A stretch of 64,000 bases of DNA from Peteryoungia ipomoeae. Its GTDB lineage: Bacteria; Pseudomonadota; Alphaproteobacteria; Rhizobiales; Rhizobiaceae. The translations under genes were made by a program, and so were the position numbers. Below are positions 17,516-26,109 of the stretch, piece by piece (the stretch's first letter is position 1; each line of letters opens with the position of its first letter). The notes under the pieces are model-generated. The model made no database searches and was not told where the DNA came from. It saw only the letters and a program-made list of their open reading frames with translations. The DNA lies in the NCBI RefSeq assembly GCF_004912165.1, contig NZ_STGV01000007.1:124001-188000 (forward strand). Reading direction: 5' to 3'.

Positions 17516-18433
17516 ATGCAGGATGGAGGAGGTGCAAATTTTCGGTCGCCGCAAAATCTTCATCCCTTCGTCCGTGACCACGCCAGTCATCCCGTATGGA
17601 CACGCGCTGAGCGCTATCTCAATCACGAGGATTTTGAGCGGGGCGTGCTGCGTTACTGTGGTCTCGTGACGGCGGCGGCGCCGGTCATGTGGCCGAGCAG
17701 CAAGATCTTCGCACAGACATCGCGCTACACCACGTGTTTCACGCTCGTCGCGCTCGATGCCCGCTATCGCGCCGGGGAGGGGCCGGCGCCGAATCTGAAA
17801 ATGTTGCAGGCATCTGTGCCAAGCAGCCCGCGTCAGGTCAGTTCTCTGATTTCGGGACTGCGTGCCGGGGGGTATATCCGGGTTGAGACGAATGCGCGCG
17901 ACCTCCGCTCCATTCATCTGCGCCCCTCTGCCTCCCTCGTGCAGGCAGTCGCGCGATCGCCGGTTGCTTTTCTTGAGGCTGCGGATAGCCTGGAAATCGA
18001 GAGTATTCTCCCCAGACTGGCGAACAATTTCGAAATCGTCGCCGATTGCATGGCGCTTGCCGAGATGAGCTATTCGGCGCGTGACGTTTTCTTCAGACCC
18101 TTTCGCGACGTCGTTTCGTTTGCCGAGCGAGATTGTGGGTACTCCCTGCTTTGCGCCATTCTCGGCCGTCATTTGGCCGATCGTCGGGGAGAGCCCTGGG
18201 AACTGCCGTTGAGTTATGATGCTTTGGCGAAACGTTTCGGTGTCTCGCGCCAGCATATCGGCAACCTTCTGACGGGGGCTGCGGATCAAGGCTTGATCGA
18301 CATTCGGCATGGCCAGATCAGCCGGATCGAAGCAACGCTGGTCTGGCAATTCATGTCATGGTGTGCAGGTCAAATGGCGCTCTACCGCAGCGCGGCAGAA
18401 CGGGTTTTGGCCAAATCGCAGGAAATAGCCTGA
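17516..18433 (+). CDS. Double winged-helix putative transcriptional regulator
   Basis: 305-aa protein that I do not recognise as a named family. Two DNA-binding-like segments are visible: one at about residues 105-150 (SSPRQVSSLISGLRAGGYIRV) and one near 230-265 (YDALAKRFGVSRQHIGNLLTGAADQGLI), both shaped like winged helices with MarR/Crp-like helices. No signal peptide or membrane span. The start at 17516 follows GAGGAG; an ATG 30 bases upstream has no such site. It stands alone, 75 bp after the broken DUF442 gene. An opposing frame of 290 codons exists on the other strand but resembles nothing and is rejected. Confidence 0.7.
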   Translation: MQDGGGANFRSPQNLHPFVRDHASHPVWTRAERYLNHEDFERGVLRYCGLVTAAAPVMWPSSKIFAQTSRYTTCFTLVALDARYRAGEGPAPNLKMLQASVPSSPRQVSSLISGLRAGGYIRVETNARDLRSIHLRPSASLVQAVARSPVAFLEAADSLEIESILPRLANNFEIVADCMALAEMSYSARDVFFRPFRDVVSFAERDCGYSLLCAILGRHLADRRGEPWELPLSYDALAKRFGVSRQHIGNLLTGAADQGLIDIRHGQISRIEATLVWQFMSWCAGQMALYRSAAERVLAKSQEIA

Positions 18434-18577
18434 CCGTAGCTTCAAAGTCTTCATGTGTTTTAGAGATTCGTTAATTGGCGTCGGTTAGCCTAGAGGCTCG
18501 AATCAACAGAAGGCGGGCGATGCATCTGGCATCGGTCGCCGCAGAGGGTGGGTGGATACCCACGGGAGAGACTGCGG

Positions 18578-19048
18578 ATGAATGCCATTGCAAATGCTGC
18601 AGACGCACTCGAGATCATTGCATTCCGGCTTCACCAGCAAGAATTCTGCGTCAAGACCACGTCGATCCGCGAGATCCGTGGATGGGCACCGGTGACGCCG
18701 ATCCCGCATTCCCCTTATGAGGTGCTGGGTGTGATGAACCTGCGCGGCACCGTCATCCCGATCGTCGACCTTGCCGTGAAGCTGGGCATGCCGGCTGCTC
18801 AGGCAACCGAGCGGAGTGCCGTCGTTGTGACCGAAGTCAGCGGCATGACCGTGGGGCTTCTGGTGGATGGCGTTTCCGACATTCTCACCGTTTCGGCCAG
18901 CACCCTCCAGCCGCTGCCGGCGGCCACCGGGTCGAGCGCCGCCTTCTCGGATGGTATCATTGCCCATGACAAGAGCATGATCTGCTTCCTCAGCCTGGAA
19001 CGCATGTTCGGCGAGGACGATCCGGCCTCCTGGGGCATGGCTGCCTGA
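18578..19048 (+). CDS. cheW: CheW-type chemotaxis coupling protein
   Basis: 156-aa single CheW domain, the adaptor between chemoreceptors and CheA. Typical segments are FCVKTTSIREIRGW near the start, MNLRGTVIPIVDLAVKLG, and GLLVDGVSDILTV. The ATG at 18578 follows GGGAGAG; a GTG ten codons upstream is less likely. It is an orphan, without cheA, cheR or a receptor adjacent, and ends in a strong terminator. It may serve the large receptor at 51.6 kb or another array. Confidence 0.88.
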   Translation: MNAIANAADALEIIAFRLHQQEFCVKTTSIREIRGWAPVTPIPHSPYEVLGVMNLRGTVIPIVDLAVKLGMPAAQATERSAVVVTEVSGMTVGLLVDGVSDILTVSASTLQPLPAATGSSAAFSDGIIAHDKSMICFLSLERMFGEDDPASWGMAA

Positions 19049-19072
19049 TCGAGATTTGAGGCGCATCTTTGG

Positions 19073-19102
19073 ACCGCGGCAGTTCGCTCTGCCGCGGTTT
19101 TG
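19073..19102 (+). terminator. Rho-independent terminator of cheW
   Basis: Perfect 10-bp stem (19073-19082 with 19089-19098), 6-base loop, then a T-run, 25 bp after the cheW stop. Confidence 0.85.
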
Positions 19103-19149
19103 CTTTTTGACGACCTTCAATGTTCCCCAAGATTGCTTTGCGAACGACA

Positions 19150-19173
19150 AAGGCGCGCGTTGCCGCGCGCCTT
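19150..19173 (-). terminator. Terminator-like hairpin after the ParA-like gene
   Basis: Perfect 10-bp GC-rich stem (19150-19159 with 19164-19173) and a 4-base loop, 26 bp past the stop of the leftward ParA-like gene. A short T-rich stretch follows on that strand. Confidence 0.6.
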
Positions 19174-19198
19174 GCGCACCCCAGGGGATTTCTAAAGG

Positions 19199-19924
19199 TC
19201 AAGCCGCGATTTCAAGTCCAGGCATGCGGCGGCTCTGCATCAGTGCGGGCTCAAGTCTCTGGCTGGCGGGCGCCAGCGCCATGATCTCTTCGGCGTAGCG
19301 AGAGGCGTTCTCAATCGCCTTGTCGAGGTTGCTCACCTTCTGCGGATCGAGACGGCGCAAAAGGCAGTGGAAATCGAACATTTCGCGATAGGCGGAGCGC
19401 TCCACAATCGGCGTATTCAGGACACGGATCGATTGATCGGCGAGCAGTTTCTTCACCACCTGCATGGAGCGTGTGGTGACGCAGGGGTTGACGCGCGACA
19501 GGAGCACGGAGTGCGGCACGGAGATGCCGGCGCTGCGATCGAGATAGCGGATCAGGTCGAGCACCTGCGCGCCGCCCTGCGCATCCATCTGGGAGCCTTG
19601 GATCGGTACGATGACATGGTTGGAGAAACCGACAGCCGAGGCGAGCAGAGAGGACTGGATGCCCGGCATGTCGACCACCACATATTCGAACATCTTGCGC
19701 TTTTCGGCGACTGTGCGTTGCAGGGTGGCGGCCGTGATGTAGGAATCGACGCTGAGACCCGGAAGGCCACCCATCTGCTCCACCCAACGCGCCAGCCAGC
19801 GCTGCGGATCGGCATCGAGGATGCAGACCCGATAGCCGCGGTGCAGAAGTTCGCTGGTGAAAAGGACCGCAGCCGTCGTCTTACCGGCGCCGCCTTTGGT
19901 ATTGGCAAATGTGATGACAGTCAT
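19199..19924 (-). CDS. Orphan ParA/MinD-like P-loop ATPase
   Basis: 241-aa ATPase of the ParA family. It has the deviant Walker A KGGAGKTT with Lys10 and Lys15, switch region DADPQRWLARW, and Walker B-like VVVDMPG. No parB or parS-like repeat lies near, and there is no N-terminal DNA-binding domain as in plasmid ParA/RepA. Its likely job is positioning a protein complex or partitioning, but this is open. The start at 19924 follows GAGGGGG. The gene stands alone between cheW (convergent) and the acetyltransferase. Confidence 0.85.
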   Translation of the reverse strand: MTVITFANTKGGAGKTTAAVLFTSELLHRGYRVCILDADPQRWLARWVEQMGGLPGLSVDSYITAATLQRTVAEKRKMFEYVVVDMPGIQSSLLASAVGFSNHVIVPIQGSQMDAQGGAQVLDLIRYLDRSAGISVPHSVLLSRVNPCVTTRSMQVVKKLLADQSIRVLNTPIVERSAYREMFDFHCLLRRLDPQKVSNLDKAIENASRYAEEIMALAPASQRLEPALMQSRRMPGLEIAA

Positions 19925-20074
19925 AATGAACCCCCTCAGCAATCGAGTTCATCTCGCTCCGGCGGCACTGTCATCGTGCCCAAATAGAATTAACAAATAT
20001 GGTTAACTTTAAATTAGTTTTCTGAACGCTTCGCTGGTCTCGTCGCAGTCTCTGTGATCGAATACAGCGCAAAT

Positions 20075-20560
20075 TCAGCTTTTTTGCAATGGGAGCATGT
20101 GTGTGTAGACGCCCGGCGACGATCCCTCGATCTCGATAGCGCCGACGCTTCTCTGATAGAAGGCGACGGGGCCTGCGCCACCGATGATTGCATAGGCATA
20201 TCCCTGGGCGCGCATGTCGAGCAGCGTGTGCAGAAGCAGCGCCATGCCGACGCCTTTGCCACGCGCAGTCTCATCGACGCCGGTTGGGCCGAAAAAGCCC
20301 TTCATCGTCGCCTCGTGGCAGGCAAAACCGAGCATGTCTTCGCCGCGATGCGCGATGAAGCAGCTGACCGGCTGCCGCAGGATGGCCGTCTGTGCCTCCG
20401 ACGCCCAGCCGCTGCCGAAACGTTGCCGGATCCAGTCGACGATCACCTCAAGCTCTGGCACCATCGCCTTGCGGATGATGATGCCTTGCTCCGCCATCCG
20501 CCGATCCAGGGCCGGATCGGGCTTGAGCGTGTAGAGCTTGACGAGCATGTCGCTTGCCAT
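20075..20560 (-). CDS. GNAT-family N-acetyltransferase
   Basis: 161-aa acyl-CoA-dependent acetyltransferase. Motif A with the acetyl-CoA loop is VDETARGKGVGMALLLHTLLD; the fold ends with the VAFYQRSVGA segment. Cytoplasmic. The ATG at 20560 lies 4 bp past the stop of the GlcNAc kinase, so it is probably the last gene of the nag operon. This suggests an amino-sugar or cell-wall-related substrate, but no substrate can be read. Confidence 0.82.
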   Translation of the reverse strand: MASDMLVKLYTLKPDPALDRRMAEQGIIIRKAMVPELEVIVDWIRQRFGSGWASEAQTAILRQPVSCFIAHRGEDMLGFACHEATMKGFFGPTGVDETARGKGVGMALLLHTLLDMRAQGYAYAIIGGAGPVAFYQRSVGAIEIEGSSPGVYTHMLPLQKS

Positions 20561-20564
20561 TGGG

Positions 20565-21485
20565 TCAGTCCCCCGAGCCGTTGGCGGTCGTGAGGCCGAG
20601 GACAGCCGCGCCGATCAGGCCCGGCTCGACACGGCATTCGGCGGGCACGACGAGCGGCCGGTCGAACTTGCGCAGGATCCGCCGACGCACGGCGCGATCA
20701 ATCTCGCTCAGCAATTCTGGGACGTTTGACAGGCCGCCGCCGACGGGCACGATCGTCGTGCCGGTCACGTTGACCACGAGTGCCAGCGGATCGGCGACGA
20801 TGTCGAGATAGACGTTGATCGTGCGGGCAGCACTCGTCTCGCCTGCCTGCCAGGCAGTGATGATCGCCTCGCTGGTCAGGGTTTCCCGATGCAGTTCGAA
20901 ATGCAGCTTTTCCAGGCCGCGCGCGCTGCCGATCGCATCGATGCAGCCGGTCTGGCCGCAGCCGCAGGCAAATCGCGGCACACGGACCGGCGGCGTGCCG
21001 GCCTCCTGCGGCTGGATCGGGCCATGGCCCCATTCGCCGGCAAAGCCGCCGGCGCTGTTGATCAGCCTGCCGTCGATGACGAGGCCGCCGCCGACGCCGG
21101 TGCCGAGGATGACGCCGAAGACGACGCGATGTCCGCGACCGGCACCGATGCCGTCCTCCGCGAGCACGAAGCAATCCGCATCATTGGCGATGATGACGCG
21201 AAGTCCAAGGGCTGCTTCCAGTTCCGCCTGCAGCCGACGTCCATGAATGCAGGGGATGTTGGCGACGACCGCCTTCGCAGTGTCGGGGTCGATGACGCCG
21301 GCAATGGAGATGGCGACGCAGTCGGGCGTGCCGTCTGCGGCCGCAATCACTTCGGCAAGCGTCGCAACAAAGGCGTCGAAATCATGAATGGGCGTCGGCT
21401 TGCGTGGAAAGGGCCTGATGTCCTCGGCGCTGAAGGCCACAGCACCCTTGATGGCGGTGCCGCCAATGTCGAAACAGACGATCAT
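20565..21485 (-). CDS. nagK: ROK-family sugar kinase, probable N-acetylglucosamine kinase
   Basis: 306-aa ATP-dependent kinase. The N-terminal phosphate loop is DIGGTAIKG (from residue 6), followed by GTGVGGGLVIDG and EWGHGPIQ. The zinc-binding cysteine cluster CGCGQTGC is intact. The ATG at 21485 overlaps the nagA stop (ATGA), so it is translated from the same mRNA as the GlcNAc-6-phosphate deacetylase. It would phosphorylate imported or lysed GlcNAc at O6. Other ROK sugars are possible, but context strongly favours GlcNAc. Confidence 0.85.
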   Translation of the reverse strand: MIVCFDIGGTAIKGAVAFSAEDIRPFPRKPTPIHDFDAFVATLAEVIAAADGTPDCVAISIAGVIDPDTAKAVVANIPCIHGRRLQAELEAALGLRVIIANDADCFVLAEDGIGAGRGHRVVFGVILGTGVGGGLVIDGRLINSAGGFAGEWGHGPIQPQEAGTPPVRVPRFACGCGQTGCIDAIGSARGLEKLHFELHRETLTSEAIITAWQAGETSAARTINVYLDIVADPLALVVNVTGTTIVPVGGGLSNVPELLSEIDRAVRRRILRKFDRPLVVPAECRVEPGLIGAAVLGLTTANGSGD

Positions 21486-22666
21486 GCGCTCATCCTGCCG
21501 ATCTGCTGGTCCGCCTGATGCACGCATTCGCCGGCAATCCAGGTGGAGCACAGCGACAGGTCCGGTGCGATGACGACGAAATCCGCGTCAGATCCTGCGG
21601 TAAGCTGCCCCTTGGTGGTGGCGCCGATGGCATCGGCGGCGTAGAGCGAGGCCATGCGAAGGCTCTCCTCAAGCGGCAGATCCAGCTCGTCATGCACGAA
21701 CCGGACGCAGGAATGCATGTCGATATCGGCGCCTGCCAGCGTGCCGTCGGCTAGCGTCAACCGGCCGCCGCTGCGATAGACCGAACGGCCGTTGAGATTG
21801 AAACCGGTCGCTTCGGTGCCGATCGTCGACATCGCGTCGGTGACAAGAAAGATACGGGCAGGCCCGCGTTTGGCGGCGAGCGCGATCCGCATCGTCACCG
21901 GGTCGACGTGAAAGCCGTCGGCGATCAGTCCGCAATGCAGCGCGGGGGAGGCAAGGGCAGCGCCGACCAGTCCCGGCTCGCGATTGCCAAGTTGGCTCAT
22001 GGCGTTGAACAGATGGGTAACCATGCTAGCGCCGGCTTCGACATAGGCTGCGACCGCGGCGCAGGGCGTGTCGGTGTGTCCAAGGCTGACGTGATAGCCG
22101 GCGGCGACGAGCCTTGCTACCTGCCCGGCCGAGACGCTTTCCGGTGCGATGGTGATCATCTGCCGGCCGAAGCGTCCCGCCTCGGCCTCAAGAAAGGCGA
22201 GGTCCTGCTCGGTCATCTCCCGGATCAGGGCGGGGTCATGCGTGCCCTTGCGCGCCAGCGACAGATGCGGTCCCTCAAGGTGCAAACCGAGATAACCGGG
22301 AAGGGCGGCCTCGGACGCACGGGCTCCGGCCTCGATTGCCGTTTTCTTCAGGTCCGGCGTATCGGTGATCAGGGTGACCATCAGCGCCGTGGTGCCGAAG
22401 CGCGCATGCGCACGGCAGATCGTTTCGATGCCGTGCACGCTGGGGTCATTGTTGAAAAGCACGCCGCCGCCGCCATTGACCTGCAGGTCGACATAGCCCG
22501 GGGCAATCAGTGCGTCACCCGCCTCATGCACCTCCATGTCCGTCGGCAGCGCTGACCTCGGAAGGACCTCAATGATCCTGCCCGCCTCGACGAGCACGGC
22601 CGCATTCTCATGCGTGATGTGACCATCGAAGACGCGGGTTGCGGCCAGGGCAAAGCGGGGGTTCAT
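21482..22666 (-). CDS. nagA: N-acetylglucosamine-6-phosphate deacetylase
   Basis: 394-aa amidohydrolase making glucosamine-6-phosphate and acetate. Metal and catalytic motifs are present: GYVDLQVNGGGG, the metal-binding Glu in HLEGPHL, His in VSLGHTDT, His in THLFNAMSQL, and the catalytic Asp in LVTDAMSTIG. The last part shows ATKGQLTAGSDADFVVI, typical of the family's C-terminal beta-sandwich. ATGA overlaps on both sides link it to the SIS deaminase upstream and the ROK kinase downstream. Confidence 0.93.
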   Translation of the reverse strand: MNPRFALAATRVFDGHITHENAAVLVEAGRIIEVLPRSALPTDMEVHEAGDALIAPGYVDLQVNGGGGVLFNNDPSVHGIETICRAHARFGTTALMVTLITDTPDLKKTAIEAGARASEAALPGYLGLHLEGPHLSLARKGTHDPALIREMTEQDLAFLEAEAGRFGRQMITIAPESVSAGQVARLVAAGYHVSLGHTDTPCAAVAAYVEAGASMVTHLFNAMSQLGNREPGLVGAALASPALHCGLIADGFHVDPVTMRIALAAKRGPARIFLVTDAMSTIGTEATGFNLNGRSVYRSGGRLTLADGTLAGADIDMHSCVRFVHDELDLPLEESLRMASLYAADAIGATTKGQLTAGSDADFVVIAPDLSLCSTWIAGECVHQADQQIGRMSA

Positions 22667-23685
22667 TGTGTCTCGGTGACCTTTTTCAGCGCAACGGGCT
22701 TGTCCGGATTGAAGCCGCGGGCGCGCGACAGGGACTCGATGAACCCATAATAGGGAACGATGAGGGCAAGCGCATCGGTGATCGGGTGACCGGTGGCGAT
22801 AAAGGGCAGCTTTTCCCCACCCGTCGCCTGATCCGAGGTGATGAAGCAGGCGGCATTGCCCGAGGCCAACCCGGCAATCGTCTGGGCAACGGAGGCCTCG
22901 GCGCGATCGCGGGCGGTAAAGGCGACAACCGGAAAATTGCGTCCGACGATCGATACCGGACCATGGAGCACCTCAGCGGACGAATAGGCCTCGGCGTGCA
23001 ACTCGCAGGTCTCCTTGCATTTCAAGGCTGCTTCGGCGGCAATGGCCAGCGATGGACCGCGGCCCAGCATGTAGAGGGATTCGGCAGGCCGGAGCGGTTC
23101 CAGAAGGGTCGACCAGTCGAGCGACAGCGCCTGATCGAGGTGCTCCGGCAGGCTCGCGACTGCGGCCTGGAGCTTTTTGTCGTCGCCCCATTCGGCAATG
23201 ATCGCCAACCCGGCGACAATCGAGTTCACAAAGGATTTGGTTGCCGCAACCGCGATCTCGGGTCCTGCCTTGATGTCGATGGCAAAATCGGCTGCTTCGG
23301 CCAGCGGTGAGCCGATGGTGTTGACGAGGCTGATCGTGGTGGCGCCACCGGTTCGAGCACCGCGGGCCATGGCGACGATGTCAGGGCTGGCGCCGGATTG
23401 CGATACGGCAAACGCCGCGGCATGACCAAGCTTCAGTGGCGCCTCATAGATCGAGGCGAGTGACGGGCCGAGCGAGGCGACAGGCAAGCCGAGCTGCAGT
23501 TCGATTGCATATTTCAGAAAATGGGCCGCGTGATCGGAAGAGCCGCGGGCAATCGTGACGACGGTGTTCGGGGACGCCGCCTTCAGGGCATCCGCGCAGT
23601 CTCGGATCACGGCGGACTGGGTTTCGAGCAGACGGGCCGCGGCGGCCGGAATCTCGTCGATCTCCTCGCGCATTTTGGTGGTCAT
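22663..23685 (-). CDS. Glucosamine-6-phosphate deaminase, NagB-II (SIS) type
   Basis: 340-aa protein with two SIS domains, like the isomerase half of GlmS without the glutaminase domain. It opens with MREEIDEIP and contains ARGSSDHAAHFLKYAIE and SQSGASPDI. In nag operons lacking classical NagB this family converts glucosamine-6-phosphate to fructose-6-phosphate and ammonia; no other deaminase is present here. It lies between the GntR regulator and nagA. AgaS-like specificity is the main alternative. Confidence 0.85.
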   Translation of the reverse strand: MTTKMREEIDEIPAAAARLLETQSAVIRDCADALKAASPNTVVTIARGSSDHAAHFLKYAIELQLGLPVASLGPSLASIYEAPLKLGHAAAFAVSQSGASPDIVAMARGARTGGATTISLVNTIGSPLAEAADFAIDIKAGPEIAVAATKSFVNSIVAGLAIIAEWGDDKKLQAAVASLPEHLDQALSLDWSTLLEPLRPAESLYMLGRGPSLAIAAEAALKCKETCELHAEAYSSAEVLHGPVSIVGRNFPVVAFTARDRAEASVAQTIAGLASGNAACFITSDQATGGEKLPFIATGHPITDALALIVPYYGFIESLSRARGFNPDKPVALKKVTETQ

Positions 23686-23695
23686 GGCAGGGCTT

Positions 23696-24463
23696 TCAGG
23701 TTTCAGGCTTCATCGGAGAGCCGACGGAAAGTTCGGCCACGAGGTCATAGGCGTCGCTGCGGTAGAGCGCGCGCGACATTTCCATCACGCGACCGCTTTC
23801 GAGATAGGCGATCCGCTGGACCGAAAGGGCCGCGGATCCCGGCGGCACGCCGAGCAGTTTGGTTTCGTCGTCCTTGAGAAGAACGGCCGATATGCGCTGA
23901 TTAGCGCGCACGGGGCGGATCCCGGCCTTGAGCAGGCAGAGATAGAGCGAATCCTCGATGGCCTCCGGGTCGGGCAACAGGTCCTCAGGCAGACTGGTGC
24001 GCTCGAGCGCAATCGGCATATCGTCAGCGGTGCGCAGCCGGTCGATCCGGGCAACGCGGGCGCCGCCGTTGAGGCCGAGCATCATGGTTTCCTCGGCATT
24101 CGGGTAGAACAGGCCACGGCCGATCCATCGGGAGCCGGCAGTCATGCCGCGCCGGCGCATGTCCTCGGTAAAAGAGGTCAGCTGGCTGAGCGGCTGCTGC
24201 ATGCGGGCAACGGGCTTGACGACGAAAGTGCCGGAACCACGGCGGCGCACCAGCAGCCCCTCGTTGACCAGTTCGTCGATGGCCTTGCGCACGGTCACGC
24301 GGCTGATATTGGCGGCTTCGGCGATGTCGCGCTCGGCGGGCAGGGCATCGCCATGCTTCAGCCGACCTGTCGCCACGGCATCCTCGATCATCATCCGCAG
24401 CTTTACATAGAGCGGTCCGCCGGAGGCGGATTGAAGTTGGGCAAGCGGAAGGGCTTGGCTCAT
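23696..24463 (-). CDS. GntR/HutC-family regulator of amino-sugar use (UTRA domain)
   Basis: 255-aa regulator. A winged helix at residues 20-85 (ISRVTVRKAIDELVNEGLL) is followed by a UTRA effector domain like those of NagR/DasR that bind GlcN-6-P or GlcNAc-6-P. It heads the leftward operon nag deaminase-nagA-nagK-acetyltransferase and is divergent, across 450 bp, from the Gfo/Idh and ABC importer genes. It probably represses both sides until amino sugar is present. Confidence 0.87.
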   Translation of the reverse strand: MSQALPLAQLQSASGGPLYVKLRMMIEDAVATGRLKHGDALPAERDIAEAANISRVTVRKAIDELVNEGLLVRRRGSGTFVVKPVARMQQPLSQLTSFTEDMRRRGMTAGSRWIGRGLFYPNAEETMMLGLNGGARVARIDRLRTADDMPIALERTSLPEDLLPDPEAIEDSLYLCLLKAGIRPVRANQRISAVLLKDDETKLLGVPPGSAALSVQRIAYLESGRVMEMSRALYRSDAYDLVAELSVGSPMKPET

Positions 24464-24913
24464 TACCGTTATGGCTCCCGATCACGAGGGGGAGGGCGTC
24501 TGCTGGCCGCCGTCCCGAACCTGCTCATCCCAAATTTACACGTCCAAAACAATACCAACGAAAGACCTATTTGCAAACGGTTTTCGATTTCCGGGAAAAA
24601 TTCACATATTGTGAAGAAATTCCCTCATGAAACCATGGCTTTGACGCTGTTTTGTCACAAAGGGAAAATTTTGGCTTTACGATTGGACTGTATTTGGTAT
24701 CGTCCATTAACGAATGGGTGCAGGCATCGTCCGCTCAGCATCATCGGAGACGAGAGGAAACGTCTGCGAGGGACAGGTCGGTGGCAACCATAAAATATCA
24801 GACTGCGTTGAAAACATTTTTCATGAGCTTGCGATCAGTGACGCTCTATGTTGACGATGTCGGTGTTTTGACGCAGTCTGAGAAAAAAAATTACGAATGC
24901 AGGGGAATGCAGA
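24464..24913. promoter_or_regulatory. 450-bp divergent control region of the GlcNAc island
   Basis: No convincing gene. It is more AT-rich than its surroundings. Seen directly: a perfect TTCACA-TAT-TGTGAA palindrome (24601-24615); TTGACG at 24641 and GAAAAT at 24664 with 17-bp spacing, a possible rightward promoter; TGGTATCGTCCA (24695-24706), 9 of 12 matches to a TGGTCTAGACCA-type GntR/DasR site; and an inverted AATACCAA half-site at 24551-24558. The assignments are inferred. Confidence 0.5.
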
Positions 24914-26098
24914 ATGAAGGTGGCCGTTATCGGACTCGGATTCCGCCTGGGTTATCTCGGGCGTGTGTTCAGGGAGATCGATCCAAGCTTTGAGATCGTC
25001 GGGTATGTCGATCCGGCTCCCGCCGGCATGGCGACGCTTCAGGAAAACGGCATCTCTCCCGGCCGGGTCTACGAGACGCCGGAGGCTCTGCTTGCAGGCG
25101 AGACCTTCGATCTCCTGATGATCGGTTCGCCGAACCACATGCATCTCGACCATATTCGTCTGGGCCTGGAAGCGGGGCTGACGGTCTTCACCGAAAAGCC
25201 GATCGTCACCACGGTCGAGGAAAGCTACGCGCTGGCTACCCTTCTGAACAAATACGGCCACGACCAGCTGCTGGTCGGTCTGGTGCTGCGCTATTCGCCA
25301 CTCTACCGCGACCTGCGCAAGGCGCAGGACGAAGGGCTGCTCGGCAATATTGTTTCCATCGAGGCCTCGGAACACATCCAGCCCTATCACGGCGCCTTCT
25401 TCATGCGTGACTGGCGCCGCTATGGTCATTATGCCGGCGGTTTCATGCTGGAGAAGTGCTGCCACGATCTCGACCTCTACAATGGCGTGGTCGGCGCGCG
25501 GCCGCGCTTCGTCGCAAGCTTCGGCGGCCGGAAAAGCTTCACGCCGGAAAATTCGCCCGAGCATGACGGCATCAACGATCTTGAGGTCTATCACCGCAAG
25601 CCGAGCGGCTGGCAGGGCTCCGACAAGGTCTTCGATAGCGACGGCGATATCATCGATTACCAGACCGCCATCGTCGAATACGAGAATGGCGTGTCGATGA
25701 CCTTCCACACCAACCTCAACGTCCCGGACGAGTTTCGGCGGTTCTGCGTCATCGGCTCCAAGGGCATGGCGGAGGGCGATTTCGTCCGCGGCTTCATGGA
25801 TGTGCACAATGCGCGGACCAACGAGAAGGTCGTGGCGAACACGTACCAGACGCCATCGGCGACCTCTCATCACTATGGTGCCGACGAGCAGATGGCAGAG
25901 GATGTGATCGCCTTCGTCAAGACGGGCGCCAAGCAGCCGGTTTCCGCGATCAATGCGCTCGAGGCCGGCATCCTGGCGCTGACGATGGACGAGGCGCGGC
26001 TGACACGCAAGGTCGTCGATCTGAAGCCGGTCTGGGAAAAGTTCGACGATTGCCTCCATGGCCCGGCAGATTCGTCTGCCCGCGTCCGGTCGGCTTAG
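24914..26098 (+). CDS. Gfo/Idh/MocA-family NAD(P)-dependent oxidoreductase
   Basis: 394-aa sugar oxidoreductase. The Rossmann domain begins VIGLGFRLGYLG; the EKP motif with the catalytic Lys is in FTEKPIVTT, and the C-terminal alpha/beta domain follows. First gene of the rightward unit with a CUT1 sugar importer, 11 bp before the first permease. It likely oxidises or epimerises the imported amino sugar or its oligosaccharide. Substrate not determinable. Confidence 0.85.
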   Translation: MKVAVIGLGFRLGYLGRVFREIDPSFEIVGYVDPAPAGMATLQENGISPGRVYETPEALLAGETFDLLMIGSPNHMHLDHIRLGLEAGLTVFTEKPIVTTVEESYALATLLNKYGHDQLLVGLVLRYSPLYRDLRKAQDEGLLGNIVSIEASEHIQPYHGAFFMRDWRRYGHYAGGFMLEKCCHDLDLYNGVVGARPRFVASFGGRKSFTPENSPEHDGINDLEVYHRKPSGWQGSDKVFDSDGDIIDYQTAIVEYENGVSMTFHTNLNVPDEFRRFCVIGSKGMAEGDFVRGFMDVHNARTNEKVVANTYQTPSATSHHYGADEQMAEDVIAFVKTGAKQPVSAINALEAGILALTMDEARLTRKVVDLKPVWEKFDDCLHGPADSSARVRSA

Positions 26099-26109
26099 GA
26101 GGGATCGCC

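Noticed and set aside
17477..18349. 290-codon leftward frame opposite the double winged-helix regulator
   Set aside because: The rightward frame has a ribosome site and helix-turn-helix patterns; the leftward one has neither.
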